Part shown: positions 9,274 through 17,507 of the stretch, one piece after another | Layout: each line of letters starts with the position of its first letter | Numbering within the stretch: position 1 is the stretch's first letter | NCBI GenBank assembly: GCA_030745875.1 | Contig: JASLNT010000017.1 | Location: forward strand, 1-64,000 | Origin: Phycisphaerae bacterium | GTDB lineage: Bacteria; Planctomycetota; Phycisphaerae; SM23-33 | Reading direction: 5' to 3' | DNA length: 64,000 nt | Notes under the pieces: generated by a model | What the model saw: the letters and a program-made list of their open reading frames with translations, nothing else | Databases searched by the model: none | Told to the model about the DNA's origin: nothing | Made by a program: the position numbers and the translations under genes

Positions 9274-9885
9274 ATGGGAAAAATCGATTACAAAAAGGAA
9301 TTCAGCATTCTCTACAAGGCGTCATCAAAGACGCCGCACGTCGTAGATGTTCACGAGATGAACTTCCTCATGGTTGACGGGCAGGGCGATCCAAACAGTT
9401 CTCAGGACTTCCAGGACGCCGTCGAGGCTCTATACAGCCTTTCATTTACCCTGAAGTTTGCGATCAAGCTGGGTCCGACAGCGGTCGATTACGGGGTCCC
9501 GCCGCTGGAAGGGTTGTGGTGGGCGGACGATATCGCCGCCTTCAAGGCCGGTCGGAAGGATGAATGGAAGTGGACGCTGATGATAATGCAACCGGAGTTC
9601 GTAACGCCCGCGCTTCTGAATGATGCAATCGAGAAGCTCAAAGCCAAGAAGGACCCGACCGCATTGTCGAAAGTGCGATTCGAACCGTTCTGCGAGGGGC
9701 GTGCGGCGCAGATCATGCACATAGGCCCGTACAGCGAAGAAGGTCCGACCATTGAGAAGCTGCATGCGTTCATTCGGGAAAACGGCTGCGAGGTCGCCGG
9801 AAAGCATCATGAGATATATCTTGGCGATCCGAGGAGGGCCGCCCCGGAAAAGCTGCGAACCATAGTAAGACAGCCTATGGCGTGA
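9274..9885 (+). CDS. GyrI-like small-molecule-binding domain protein
   Basis: A 203-residue soluble protein of the GyrI-like/SRPBCC-associated superfamily (Lin2189/SAV2435 type). Typical features are the opening pair of strands after a short helical lead (VDVHEMNFLMVDGQGDP), the central EGLWWADD segment, and the closing HIGPYSEEGPTIEKLHAFI motif, followed by a HEIYLGDPRRAAPEKLRT strand. Members bind hydrophobic drugs, and some hydrolyse cyclopropanoid toxins, so a detoxification role is possible. A strong ribosome binding site (AGGAG, 8 nt from ATG) supports the start. Its 3' end overlaps the convergent transporter gene by 11 bp. Family is secure; activity is inferred. Confidence 0.8.
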   Translation: MGKIDYKKEFSILYKASSKTPHVVDVHEMNFLMVDGQGDPNSSQDFQDAVEALYSLSFTLKFAIKLGPTAVDYGVPPLEGLWWADDIAAFKAGRKDEWKWTLMIMQPEFVTPALLNDAIEKLKAKKDPTALSKVRFEPFCEGRAAQIMHIGPYSEEGPTIEKLHAFIRENGCEVAGKHHEIYLGDPRRAAPEKLRTIVRQPMA

Positions 9886-10798
9886 CCAGATCCCCGTTGT
9901 CCTTGATGAACAGAATCGCCACCCCTGCGACTGCCATCACCGCCCCTAACGCCGCTCGCAACGATACTCGTTCCTTGTGAATCACCATCACAAACGGAAT
10001 TATCACTATCGGCAGGAGGGCGACGAACGTTTGTGCGACCGCGGCTTCCAGATGCTTCATAGACAGCATCAGCAGAACCACTCCCAGCACGGGCCCCACA
10101 AACGCTCCCAATGTCATTTGCGCCATTGCTCGACCGTTCTTCAACCCTTTTGCCACCCGCGGATACCATCGCAGCGCCAGGAACATTATCGCAAACGCCG
10201 GCAGCGCCGCAGTTATGCGGATTTGTGTGACCGTAATCGGATTGGTATTCTCGTTGATCACCTTCTTAGCCAGCACCATGCCGAGCGCCTGGCCCAACGC
10301 TCCCATCGCCGCCAGCGACACACCCCACACGGACGGGCGCCAGAACTTGACCGATGCGTCAACTTTCCTCTCGGCGACGACCCATCCCACCCCGCACAGC
10401 GTTATCGCCATTCCCAGACAGTTGAGCGGGGTCAAAGTTTCACCGAGAATCACCCAGCCCAGCAACGCCGTCATCAGCGGCGCCAGCGTGAACACCAGAG
10501 TGCACAGTCTCGGTCCGATCAGTATAAACGCCCGAAACAGACACAAATCGCCGAGGAAAAACCCAATTACGCCCGACATGCCCAGCCATAACCACATCTC
10601 GCCCGACGCCCGGGCTGGGATCAGCATGTATTCGGAGGTTGCGACCCCCACGATCGCCAGCATTCCCCAGGCCATTGTCAGGCGGATGAAGTTCACCGTA
10701 GTCGAGCCGATCCGCCGCCCGGCGGCCTCGAATGACAGCGTACCGATCGCCCAACACAGCACAGTGCTCAACGCTGCAATCTCACCGGTATACGCCAT
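9875..10798 (-). CDS. EamA/DMT-family transporter
   Basis: Inner-membrane transporter of the drug/metabolite superfamily, 307 residues, with about ten predicted membrane helices in two EamA repeats. The first repeat begins at EIAALSTVLCWAIGTL and the second near WGVSLAAMGALGQALGM. The motif PLMTALLGWVILGETLTPLN, which precedes the last helix of each half, is present in the first repeat, and a related PFVMVIHKERVSLRAALGA stretch is in the second. Such proteins export amino acids, nucleotides or other small metabolites; the substrate is not predictable. An AAGGA ribosome binding site precedes the ATG. It is divergent from kdsD, with a 68 bp shared promoter region. Confidence 0.88.
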   Translation of the reverse strand: MAYTGEIAALSTVLCWAIGTLSFEAAGRRIGSTTVNFIRLTMAWGMLAIVGVATSEYMLIPARASGEMWLWLGMSGVIGFFLGDLCLFRAFILIGPRLCTLVFTLAPLMTALLGWVILGETLTPLNCLGMAITLCGVGWVVAERKVDASVKFWRPSVWGVSLAAMGALGQALGMVLAKKVINENTNPITVTQIRITAALPAFAIMFLALRWYPRVAKGLKNGRAMAQMTLGAFVGPVLGVVLLMLSMKHLEAAVAQTFVALLPIVIIPFVMVIHKERVSLRAALGAVMAVAGVAILFIKDNGDLVTP

Positions 10799-10866
10799 CT
10801 GTAATTCCTTGACGGAGCCCTCTGAATCAGACTAGCGGAAACTCACTTGCAATCCGAGCCGCGAAG

Positions 10867-11832
10867 ATGTCTGATATTATGCACATGAGTTTAGAATACG
10901 CACGAGAAGTTCTGGATACCGAGATAAAGGCTCTGGGCGAGGTCCGCGATCGCCTTGACGGCGCATTCGTCGACGCCCTTGACGCCATGGAGCGATGCGC
11001 GGGTCGAGTGGTGACTTCCGGTATGGGCAAAGCCGGGCAAATCGCCACAAAGATATCGGCCACGCTCGCCAGCACCGGCACGCCGTCGTTCTTCCTCCAT
11101 CCGGCGGAGGCATTGCACGGTGATCTGGGCATGGTGCGCGCCGAGGATGTGGTGGTTATGTTCAGCAATTCCGGCGAGAGTGCGGAAATTGCTGAGCTTC
11201 TTCCGTTCCTGACCAGCATGGGCGTTACGGTTATCGGTATTACATCGTCGGATCGTTCAGTGCTGGCGGCGCATTGCGACATTACGATCGTGCTTGGCGA
11301 TCTGACAGAGGCTTGTCCGCTGGGAATGGCTCCGACGGCGACTACTACGGTTATGTTGGCCGTCGGTGATGCGCTGGCGCTTTGCCTGATGAAACGTCGC
11401 GGATTCAACGTCCAGGACTATGCGTCTCTGCATCCGGGCGGTTCGCTGGGCAAAAAGACGCTGCCCGTTCAGGCGGTCATGCGAACCGGGCACGCCGTAG
11501 CCGCCGTCGGTCCGGATACTCCGGTGCAGGATGTTATTCTTGCGATAACACAAGCTAAAGCCGGCGCCGCGGCAGTAATCGACGCTGACAGGAAGGTGCT
11601 GGGCATCTTTGCCGACGGCGACCTCCGCCGCGGTCTTCAGCAGGACCCTGACTTCCTGATCCGCAAGGTCAGCGACGTTATGACCGCCAATTGCGCCCAG
11701 GTGATCGGAGATCAACGCGTAGATGAAGTACTTGCGATGCTCAAGGAAAAGCGAATAGGCGAAATACCCGTCGTGAACACGGATGGGGAGTTTCTTGGGA
11801 TGGCCGATCTGAAGGGGCTGGTTTCGCTGTGA
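10867..11832 (+). CDS. kdsD: Arabinose-5-phosphate isomerase (KdsD/KpsF/GutQ)
   Basis: Converts ribulose-5-phosphate to arabinose-5-phosphate, the first step of Kdo synthesis for lipopolysaccharide. The N-terminal SIS domain (about residues 40-180) has SGMGKAGQIATKISATLAST and the HPAEALHGDLGMV segment. Two CBS domains follow from about residue 210, with VMRTGHAVAAV and the second repeat at VSDVMTANCAQV. The 321-residue length is standard. In-frame ATGs also occur at 10879 and 10885; the first is kept because it completes the N-terminal helix. The following HAD phosphatase, 31 bp downstream, suggests a small operon for sugar phosphate metabolism. It implies a lipopolysaccharide-bearing outer membrane. 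Confidence 0.92.
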   Translation: MSDIMHMSLEYAREVLDTEIKALGEVRDRLDGAFVDALDAMERCAGRVVTSGMGKAGQIATKISATLASTGTPSFFLHPAEALHGDLGMVRAEDVVVMFSNSGESAEIAELLPFLTSMGVTVIGITSSDRSVLAAHCDITIVLGDLTEACPLGMAPTATTTVMLAVGDALALCLMKRRGFNVQDYASLHPGGSLGKKTLPVQAVMRTGHAVAAVGPDTPVQDVILAITQAKAGAAAVIDADRKVLGIFADGDLRRGLQQDPDFLIRKVSDVMTANCAQVIGDQRVDEVLAMLKEKRIGEIPVVNTDGEFLGMADLKGLVSL

Positions 11833-11863
11833 CCCATCCGGCGACTGTGGAGGATATGTTTCG

Positions 11864-12718
11864 ATGACCTGTCGCATAATGGCCTTGGATGTTGATGGGA
11901 CGCTTGTAGGGCCCGATAACGTCGTGACCGATGATATTATCGATGCGGTGACTCTCGCCGACAGGGCGGGGATTAGCATTTGTCTGGCCACCGGCCGGTC
12001 GTACAGCGAGACGATCAAAATATGGGAACAATTGGGCCTGGATCGCAGGCGGCAGCCGATGATCCTGATAGGCGGGGCGCTGGTCAGCGAGACCGACACG
12101 CACCGGGCGCTCTATCACAAACCCATGGATTCGGAAACAGCCTGCCGGTTCGCCGATGCACTCGGAGCCGCGGGATACTGTGCGATGGCGATTGTAGATG
12201 CGTGGCGGTACGAAGTGGAGTACTACCTTACCGACCACGGCGACCTCGCTGACGCCAAGGAACGGTGGTTCGCTCATATGGACGTCTCCGTGGCGTCGGT
12301 GGGATCGCTGCGAGATGTGCTGCTTGCTCCCGACAGACCGGATGTGCTGCGAATATCGGCGGTTGTGGACCAGGCCGACGGTCCGACGCTGGCGGAGGAA
12401 TTGAAGGCGCAGTTCGGCGACGCCATTAACGTTTGCTCCATTCTCGCCCCGAACTACAATGTCTGGATCGTAGAAGCGCACGCCTGTGGAGCTGACAAAC
12501 GCACCGCATTGCAATACGTGGCCCAGGCCACACGCACTCCGCTCAGCGAGGTTGCGGCCGTCGGCGATGATGTTAACGACATATCGATGCTCAGCAGCGC
12601 AGGGCTCGGAGTGGCCATGCCGCAAGCGCCCCAAAGCGTTATCGAAGCTTCGGATCACGTTGCTTCCGGGGGCCTGGCGGAGTTCATCCGCCAACTCGTC
12701 GAAGGAAAGTTCGATTAG
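11864..12718 (+). CDS. Cof-type HAD-IIB family phosphatase
   Basis: Cytoplasmic Mg-dependent phosphatase, 284 residues. Motif I is DVDGT at residues 9-13 with both aspartates, motif II is ATGRSYSET, and motif IV is VGDDVNDISML near residue 229. The interposed cap is of the IIB type, between about residues 85 and 190. Substrates of this family are sugar phosphates and phosphorylated cofactors. Its position just after kdsD raises the possibility that it does the Kdo-8-phosphate phosphatase step normally done by KdsC, which is a shorter, capless HAD protein; this is only inference. Start chosen at the ATG after GGAGGATATGTTTCG. Confidence 0.85.
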   Translation: MTCRIMALDVDGTLVGPDNVVTDDIIDAVTLADRAGISICLATGRSYSETIKIWEQLGLDRRRQPMILIGGALVSETDTHRALYHKPMDSETACRFADALGAAGYCAMAIVDAWRYEVEYYLTDHGDLADAKERWFAHMDVSVASVGSLRDVLLAPDRPDVLRISAVVDQADGPTLAEELKAQFGDAINVCSILAPNYNVWIVEAHACGADKRTALQYVAQATRTPLSEVAAVGDDVNDISMLSSAGLGVAMPQAPQSVIEASDHVASGGLAEFIRQLVEGKFD

Positions 12719-12759
12719 CCCTGTTGACGCCGGTTTGTCCACCGGACTACCATGTCTGT

Positions 12760-13752
12760 ATGAACAAGACACCAATTATCGTACTGGCGTGGACCGTTTG
12801 CATTTGCATTCTCAGCGGTTGCGGGGGCAACACGGGCTGGCTTCTCACTCCGGTGTCGCTCGATGAGCGTCTTACCGAGGCTGTGATCGCTCGCGATCCC
12901 GGGTGGTTCGTGCGCGACAAGATCGCGGTCATTGACGTTAGCGGGCTTATTTTCAACGACAGGAGCAAGGGTTTCTTCGGTGAGGGCGAGAATCCAGTGA
13001 GTCTGTTCATCGAGAAAGTCGACAAGGCCCAGGCCGATCCCGACGTTCGGGCGCTCGTGCTGCGGATCAACTCACCGGGCGGAGGAGTGACCGCTTCGGA
13101 CATAATGTATAACCGCGTGATGCAGTACAAGACCGCCACCGGAAACCCCGTAATCGCGGTGCTTGTGGATGTTGCGGCCAGCGGGGGGTATTACATCGCC
13201 TGCGCCGCCGACGTGATTGTCGCACACAGAACGACCATTACCGGATCCATAGGGGTGATAGTCCAGACAGTGAGCTTCGCCGGCGCCATGGACAAGATCG
13301 GCGTTACGGCGCAAGCGATTACTTCGGGCGAGATGAAGGATATGGGCAGTCCTCTGAAGCCCCTGGATAAGGGCGACGCAGTCGTTCTGCAGGGGGTCGT
13401 TGATGATTTCTACGCTAAGTTCGTTGCGGTGGTGGACAGAGGGCGTCCGAAACTCAATACCGCCCAGGTGGCGAAACTTGCAGACGGCAGGATTTACACC
13501 GCCTCCGAAGCGTTGAAGAACGGTCTGGTTGATTCGCTGGGATACATGAATGAGGCCATGGCGCTGGCGAAGGTGCGCAGCGGCTCCGAGCGTGTCAGGC
13601 TTGTGATGTATGGCCGTCCGACAGGATATCGCGCGAATGCTTACAGCAGAGTTCCGGAGGTCGGCGCCCAGTTCAACCTGGTGAACGTTAATGCAGAATC
13701 ACTGTTTTCGCTTGCCCGTCCGCGTTTCATGTATCTCTGGAGCGGTCGGTAG
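12760..13752 (+). CDS. sppA: Signal peptide peptidase SppA-type (S49) lipoprotein
   Basis: Membrane-anchored serine protease of family S49 that degrades released signal peptides. The chosen ATG gives a short signal peptide with lipobox ILSGC (Cys21). An upstream in-frame TTG at 12724 would add 12 residues and bury the signal. The core shows NSPGGGVTASD, the nucleophile region VAASGGYYIACAAD with the catalytic Ser, TGSIGVI, and the conserved GEMKDMGSPLKPL segment carrying the catalytic Lys of the short SppA form. About 330 residues, the size of the single-domain Bacillus-type enzyme. It follows the HAD gene closely and may be cotranscribed. It is convergent with the DUF4159 gene. Confidence 0.88.
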   Translation: MNKTPIIVLAWTVCICILSGCGGNTGWLLTPVSLDERLTEAVIARDPGWFVRDKIAVIDVSGLIFNDRSKGFFGEGENPVSLFIEKVDKAQADPDVRALVLRINSPGGGVTASDIMYNRVMQYKTATGNPVIAVLVDVAASGGYYIACAADVIVAHRTTITGSIGVIVQTVSFAGAMDKIGVTAQAITSGEMKDMGSPLKPLDKGDAVVLQGVVDDFYAKFVAVVDRGRPKLNTAQVAKLADGRIYTASEALKNGLVDSLGYMNEAMALAKVRSGSERVRLVMYGRPTGYRANAYSRVPEVGAQFNLVNVNAESLFSLARPRFMYLWSGR

Positions 13753-13759
13753 AACCGGA

Positions 13760-16102
13760 TCATCGATCCTTAGGCGACGTCGCGGGGGACGGATCGGGCG
13801 ATCCGATTTTCACTCCGGCTGCGTTGCACAGGAGGTTGGTCATTATGGGCATGGCGCTCTGGGGCTTATAACCCTGCATGTAGAACCCTTCGAAACCGGC
13901 CAGGCCTGTTGTCAGATCGTATTGACTGTAGATTACTATCGGTGTGCTGTCGCGAAAAAAGGCTGCGATGGACGGCTGGGATTTGAGTGATCCGAGTTTA
14001 CGCGCCAACGACCTGCGATAGTAAACTCGCTTAATCTTCGCCGGCCCGTTCAGGATGGCATGGCCGGCCAGGTACTTGCGACGTCCGGATTCGACTAGCG
14101 GTCCGATTACCTGCTCTACGGCGCGAGTGAATTTACGATCTCCGCCGCATGAGTCGACTATCAGCTTCCCACCGGAGTTGAGATAGCGTTTAAGAGCGGC
14201 TTGTTCCGCGACGGACAGTTCGATACTCCCGGTCCCCGTCATGGCGGCTACGGGCCACTTCTTTGCGTCGAGTTTTGTGATTTCCATCGGATCGGAGGCA
14301 TTCAGTCTTATGCGATGGTTATTTCCCATCCAGATCGCAAGATGCTTCCAGGCCAGCGGTTCGGGATCGTAGTTGCCTTTGTATTTGATCCGGGCCAGGT
14401 TGATTGAGGCCAGAGGCTTGAATGCTCTGGCCAGGGGAGGTTTTCGCATTCCGCGTCTGGGCAGGCGCCCCATGTCGGTAGTCAGCAGATAGATGTTGGT
14501 CATCAGCTCAAAAACGGGGAGATTGGCTTTCCTGCCGGTCCCCATCTGCATCGCTAACGACAACTCGCGCGGGCTGTGAATCGCCAGCAGTCTTGCCCCG
14601 TTGGATACTCCCGCCAGGCCCTCAACACCCTTGGGGGCATATTGAAGCGAATAGACAGGGTGTTTATCGTCAAGACGTTCGAGAGCGAAATCCGGGAACA
14701 GGCGTTTGTAGAATGCCCGCATGTCGATAGTGAACGTACCGTTGTTGCCCGCTGCTTCTGAGACGATCGTTCCTCCCTGATGCACGAACGTGCGGATCTT
14801 GTCGGCCTGGTCGTCGGTGATCTTACAGGGTCCGGCTCCGGAAATGTAGAGGATCGGAGCTTCGAGGAAGTCCGACGCCTCGGACTGACCGCCAACGATC
14901 TGCCAAGTTACTTTTCGTTCGTAAGTGTCGCCCACGTGCCTGGCGAGATTCACCAGATCGTGAGGTCGACAGTTCCACTTACCGGGGTATTGCAGCTTGT
15001 TGGCCAGGACAGGACGGCGTCCTCGCGCCAGGAACAGCGTGGCGAACGCTGTTTGCGGAATGCGCTGTCCTCCGTTTCCGTATCCCCAACTGCCGTCGCT
15101 GTTCTGGTCGCCCAGCAGTTGGCGCGTGCCGTCGGCGAACCAATCTCGCCCCCCGACGAATTTCCTTCCGCTGGCCAGGCCGATTCTCGATAGACCGAAC
15201 AGCCAGTAATACCGCCACTGAACGCCCTTGCCCGGATTGGCTCGCATGTCGTAGTTTTTCTTCACCCACGCCAGGGCCTTGGAAATAGGCTGGTCTTCCC
15301 GCCATACCGTGCACCGGACGAAATCTTCACGACGCAACGTGTCGAAACAGACCAACAGCGTCGCCAGTCCTCCCGCGGTCATCGAACCGTACGTCCTGGT
15401 CTGTAAGGCTCCGGGACGTATTCGATAACCCCATCCGCCGTCAATCTGTTGCTGATCGAGCCAATGCTGACGGACTTTTCGCCAGTATCGCAGTAGGGGC
15501 TCGGTTCGCACCTCCAGCCGCGAAATCCCCTCCCAGACGCCCAGGGCGGCCAGGTGAGCGTTGGAGTTGTCGTATTCAGCAACTTCACCTCCATTGGCCG
15601 ATTCATAACCATACTTGCCGTCATTCCCTGCGGCCCGCACCAGCCACGCGATGTCTTGTTTCAGTACATCCTCGATCTTCTTGTCATTACAAGCCGCCAT
15701 CGCACAGGCTCGCATCGCCACCGCGTAAGTTCCCGTCAGTTTCGTTCCCCTCAGCCACTGGATCGCGCGTTTTACTTCCGGTTGGCGGTAGTCTACTTCG
15801 GCCGACAGGAGCGCATAAACGCATAACGCGGTCAGGCCGCCGCGGCGGAGATTGCCTTTGGGGAATTCCCCGGCGCACTGTCCGTCAGAATCAATCTGTT
15901 TGAGCAGAAATGTAATCGCCCTGCTGACTGCGTGGTCGGCGGGCGTCACCGGTGTCGGCGGCGGGGCGTATATCGGCAGCGCAGCGGGCCTGGTTGTCGG
16001 CCTGGTCGCCGGTGCGGTGGTCTGGGCTCGAGATAACCCGCACCACGCCGACAGTATGCCGACAATCGCAACGCCGCTGATCAATTTGAATGGAATGCGC
16101 AT
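13760..16102 (-). CDS. Secreted alpha/alpha-barrel plus DUF4159 protein
   Basis: A 780-residue exported protein with a signal peptide at residues 1-26. A Thr/Pro linker is followed by squalene-cyclase/prenyltransferase-like alpha-alpha repeats (about 55-360), with repeated WLDQQQIDGGWGY and LLGDQNSDGSWGYG motifs. The C-terminal half is the DUF4159 domain (about 400-770), a glutamine-amidotransferase-like fold, with GGTIVSEAAGNNG and YLNSGGKLIVDSCGGD segments. This architecture is common in Planctomycetota. The cyclase repeats here need not be enzymatic, since the DCTAE-type catalytic motif of squalene-hopene cyclase is not seen. Function unknown; the domain assignment is good. Confidence 0.82.
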   Translation of the reverse strand: MRIPFKLISGVAIVGILSAWCGLSRAQTTAPATRPTTRPAALPIYAPPPTPVTPADHAVSRAITFLLKQIDSDGQCAGEFPKGNLRRGGLTALCVYALLSAEVDYRQPEVKRAIQWLRGTKLTGTYAVAMRACAMAACNDKKIEDVLKQDIAWLVRAAGNDGKYGYESANGGEVAEYDNSNAHLAALGVWEGISRLEVRTEPLLRYWRKVRQHWLDQQQIDGGWGYRIRPGALQTRTYGSMTAGGLATLLVCFDTLRREDFVRCTVWREDQPISKALAWVKKNYDMRANPGKGVQWRYYWLFGLSRIGLASGRKFVGGRDWFADGTRQLLGDQNSDGSWGYGNGGQRIPQTAFATLFLARGRRPVLANKLQYPGKWNCRPHDLVNLARHVGDTYERKVTWQIVGGQSEASDFLEAPILYISGAGPCKITDDQADKIRTFVHQGGTIVSEAAGNNGTFTIDMRAFYKRLFPDFALERLDDKHPVYSLQYAPKGVEGLAGVSNGARLLAIHSPRELSLAMQMGTGRKANLPVFELMTNIYLLTTDMGRLPRRGMRKPPLARAFKPLASINLARIKYKGNYDPEPLAWKHLAIWMGNNHRIRLNASDPMEITKLDAKKWPVAAMTGTGSIELSVAEQAALKRYLNSGGKLIVDSCGGDRKFTRAVEQVIGPLVESGRRKYLAGHAILNGPAKIKRVYYRRSLARKLGSLKSQPSIAAFFRDSTPIVIYSQYDLTTGLAGFEGFYMQGYKPQSAMPIMTNLLCNAAGVKIGSPDPSPATSPKDR

Positions 16103-16230
16103 GTTTGTAACTACTCGTTGCCGTAAACCGTCTATCCGCCGAGGCCCCGGGGCGGGTCGTTATTCTACAATCCCCAGGGATCGAGGTCTTGTTTTTTCCA
16201 CAGCGGTCCCGCAGGATATTCCCGCTCCGC

Positions 16231-17046
16231 TCAGGGTTGCGGCGATTCTGTTTTGCGACACCTGAAGATCAGGAAATACGGTATTATTCGCGTGTCGGCG
16301 ACATTGGGGCATTTGGCGACGGCATCTTCGGACGCGTTGGGTTCGGCTAGTTTCTCGACCCGGAAGCCCGCGTCGGTCAGTGTGTTGAAGTACTCGCTGA
16401 GCGTACGGAAGAACCGAGGTATACGGAACGAGCGGGCGGTTTTGCGCACATCGCGCGGGGCCCCGCCGAAGTACCATTCATCAACATCGCCGCCGCGCCC
16501 TGTCGGATCGAGGCTGAAGTAGTCGCCCACCACCACGCCGGTCTGATCGTCCTGATCATCGTACACCCATCGCCACATTCGCGTCATTGTACACGGGTGG
16601 CTCACTGAAAACTGCAGCAGGCCGCCCGGTTTCAGTACGCGGGCGATTTCGGCGATGGATTCGGTGTAGTCGCCCAGATCCATCAAGGTCATCGTGCTGA
16701 GCACCGCGTCGAACGATTCATTGTCCAGCACGCCAAGATCGCTGGCCGGGGTCTGGTGGTATTCGATACCGCGAGGTTCATCGGCTTCATGGTCGCGGGC
16801 GGATGCTATCATCAGGCGGCTGACATCCACGCCCGCGACCTTAGCTCCGAGGTCCGCGAACTTGCGTGTGTTGTATCCTTCACCGCATCCGACATCGAGC
16901 ACTCTCATGCCCGCAATATCGCCAAGCAGCTCAAAGAACGCCGGATTGTTCACGAACTCTCGGTAGACATCCCACCCGGCCCGGACGGCTTCTATCCAGT
17001 CCGGTGCGTTTTCGTCCCAGAACGACGCGATTTTACGATTGTCCAT
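16231..17046 (-). CDS. Class I SAM-dependent methyltransferase
   Basis: A 271-residue soluble methyltransferase of the Methyltransf_11 type. The S-adenosylmethionine-binding motif I is VLDVGCGEGYNTRKFAD near residues 49-65. Motif II is VAGVDVSRLMIASA, and the acidic loop and motif IV lie around SFDAVLSTMTLMDLGDY. The post-motif segment RVLKPGGLLQFSVSHPC is also typical. The start ATG has a GGAG box 6 nt upstream. The substrate is unknown. It lies just downstream of the zinc-ribbon gene on the same strand and could be cotranscribed. Confidence 0.88.
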   Translation of the reverse strand: MDNRKIASFWDENAPDWIEAVRAGWDVYREFVNNPAFFELLGDIAGMRVLDVGCGEGYNTRKFADLGAKVAGVDVSRLMIASARDHEADEPRGIEYHQTPASDLGVLDNESFDAVLSTMTLMDLGDYTESIAEIARVLKPGGLLQFSVSHPCTMTRMWRWVYDDQDDQTGVVVGDYFSLDPTGRGGDVDEWYFGGAPRDVRKTARSFRIPRFFRTLSEYFNTLTDAGFRVEKLAEPNASEDAVAKCPNVADTRIIPYFLIFRCRKTESPQP

Positions 17047-17070
17047 TGAATCTCCAGGCCTCGGTCACGA

Positions 17071-17322
17071 TCAGATCAGAATGTAACAGACGAATGCGGC
17101 GATCACCGCACCCGCCGCCAGCAGCCACCACCAGGGCGGATTATACGATGATCCTGCTCCAGCCAAGACATAGTACCCGCAGACCGGACATTGCGGCGAA
17201 TCCTCGTATATCTCTGCTCCACAGTCCGGGCACGGCGTTGTTTCGGGTTCGTCGTCACCGAGTTCTTCCAGATCGCTTTCCAGCGGTCCTTCGTCGGCCA
17301 TGTCATCGTCCCATTCGTTCAC
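17071..17322 (-). CDS. Small zinc-ribbon membrane protein
   Basis: An 83-residue protein with an acidic N-terminus, a CPDCGAEIYEDSPQCPVCG zinc ribbon (two CxxC pairs, about residues 31-49) and one C-terminal transmembrane helix (WWWLLAAGAVIAAFVCYILI). Start is GTG with a GGAGA box 6 nt upstream; an internal ATG at 17301 is an alternative. The ribbon would sit in the cytoplasm on a tail-anchored helix. Function unknown; this domain organisation is frequent in planctomycetes. Confidence 0.78.
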   Translation of the reverse strand: MNEWDDDMADEGPLESDLEELGDDEPETTPCPDCGAEIYEDSPQCPVCGYYVLAGAGSSYNPPWWWLLAAGAVIAAFVCYILI

Positions 17323-17507
17323 GCGTATCTCCGCGGGTTTCGCACACTACTATAGTCGCTCCCGCGCCGTGGGCAAAGCCTCCGGATTGGCGGTCGATAC
17401 TTGCAATTCATTCAAACGCCGCACGTTTGTACCTTGGCAGGTCATGGTAAGGTCGTTAGAATTGCCAAATTATCTATAAGCCCGCGTGGGGATTCAAGAC
17501 AGTTTGT

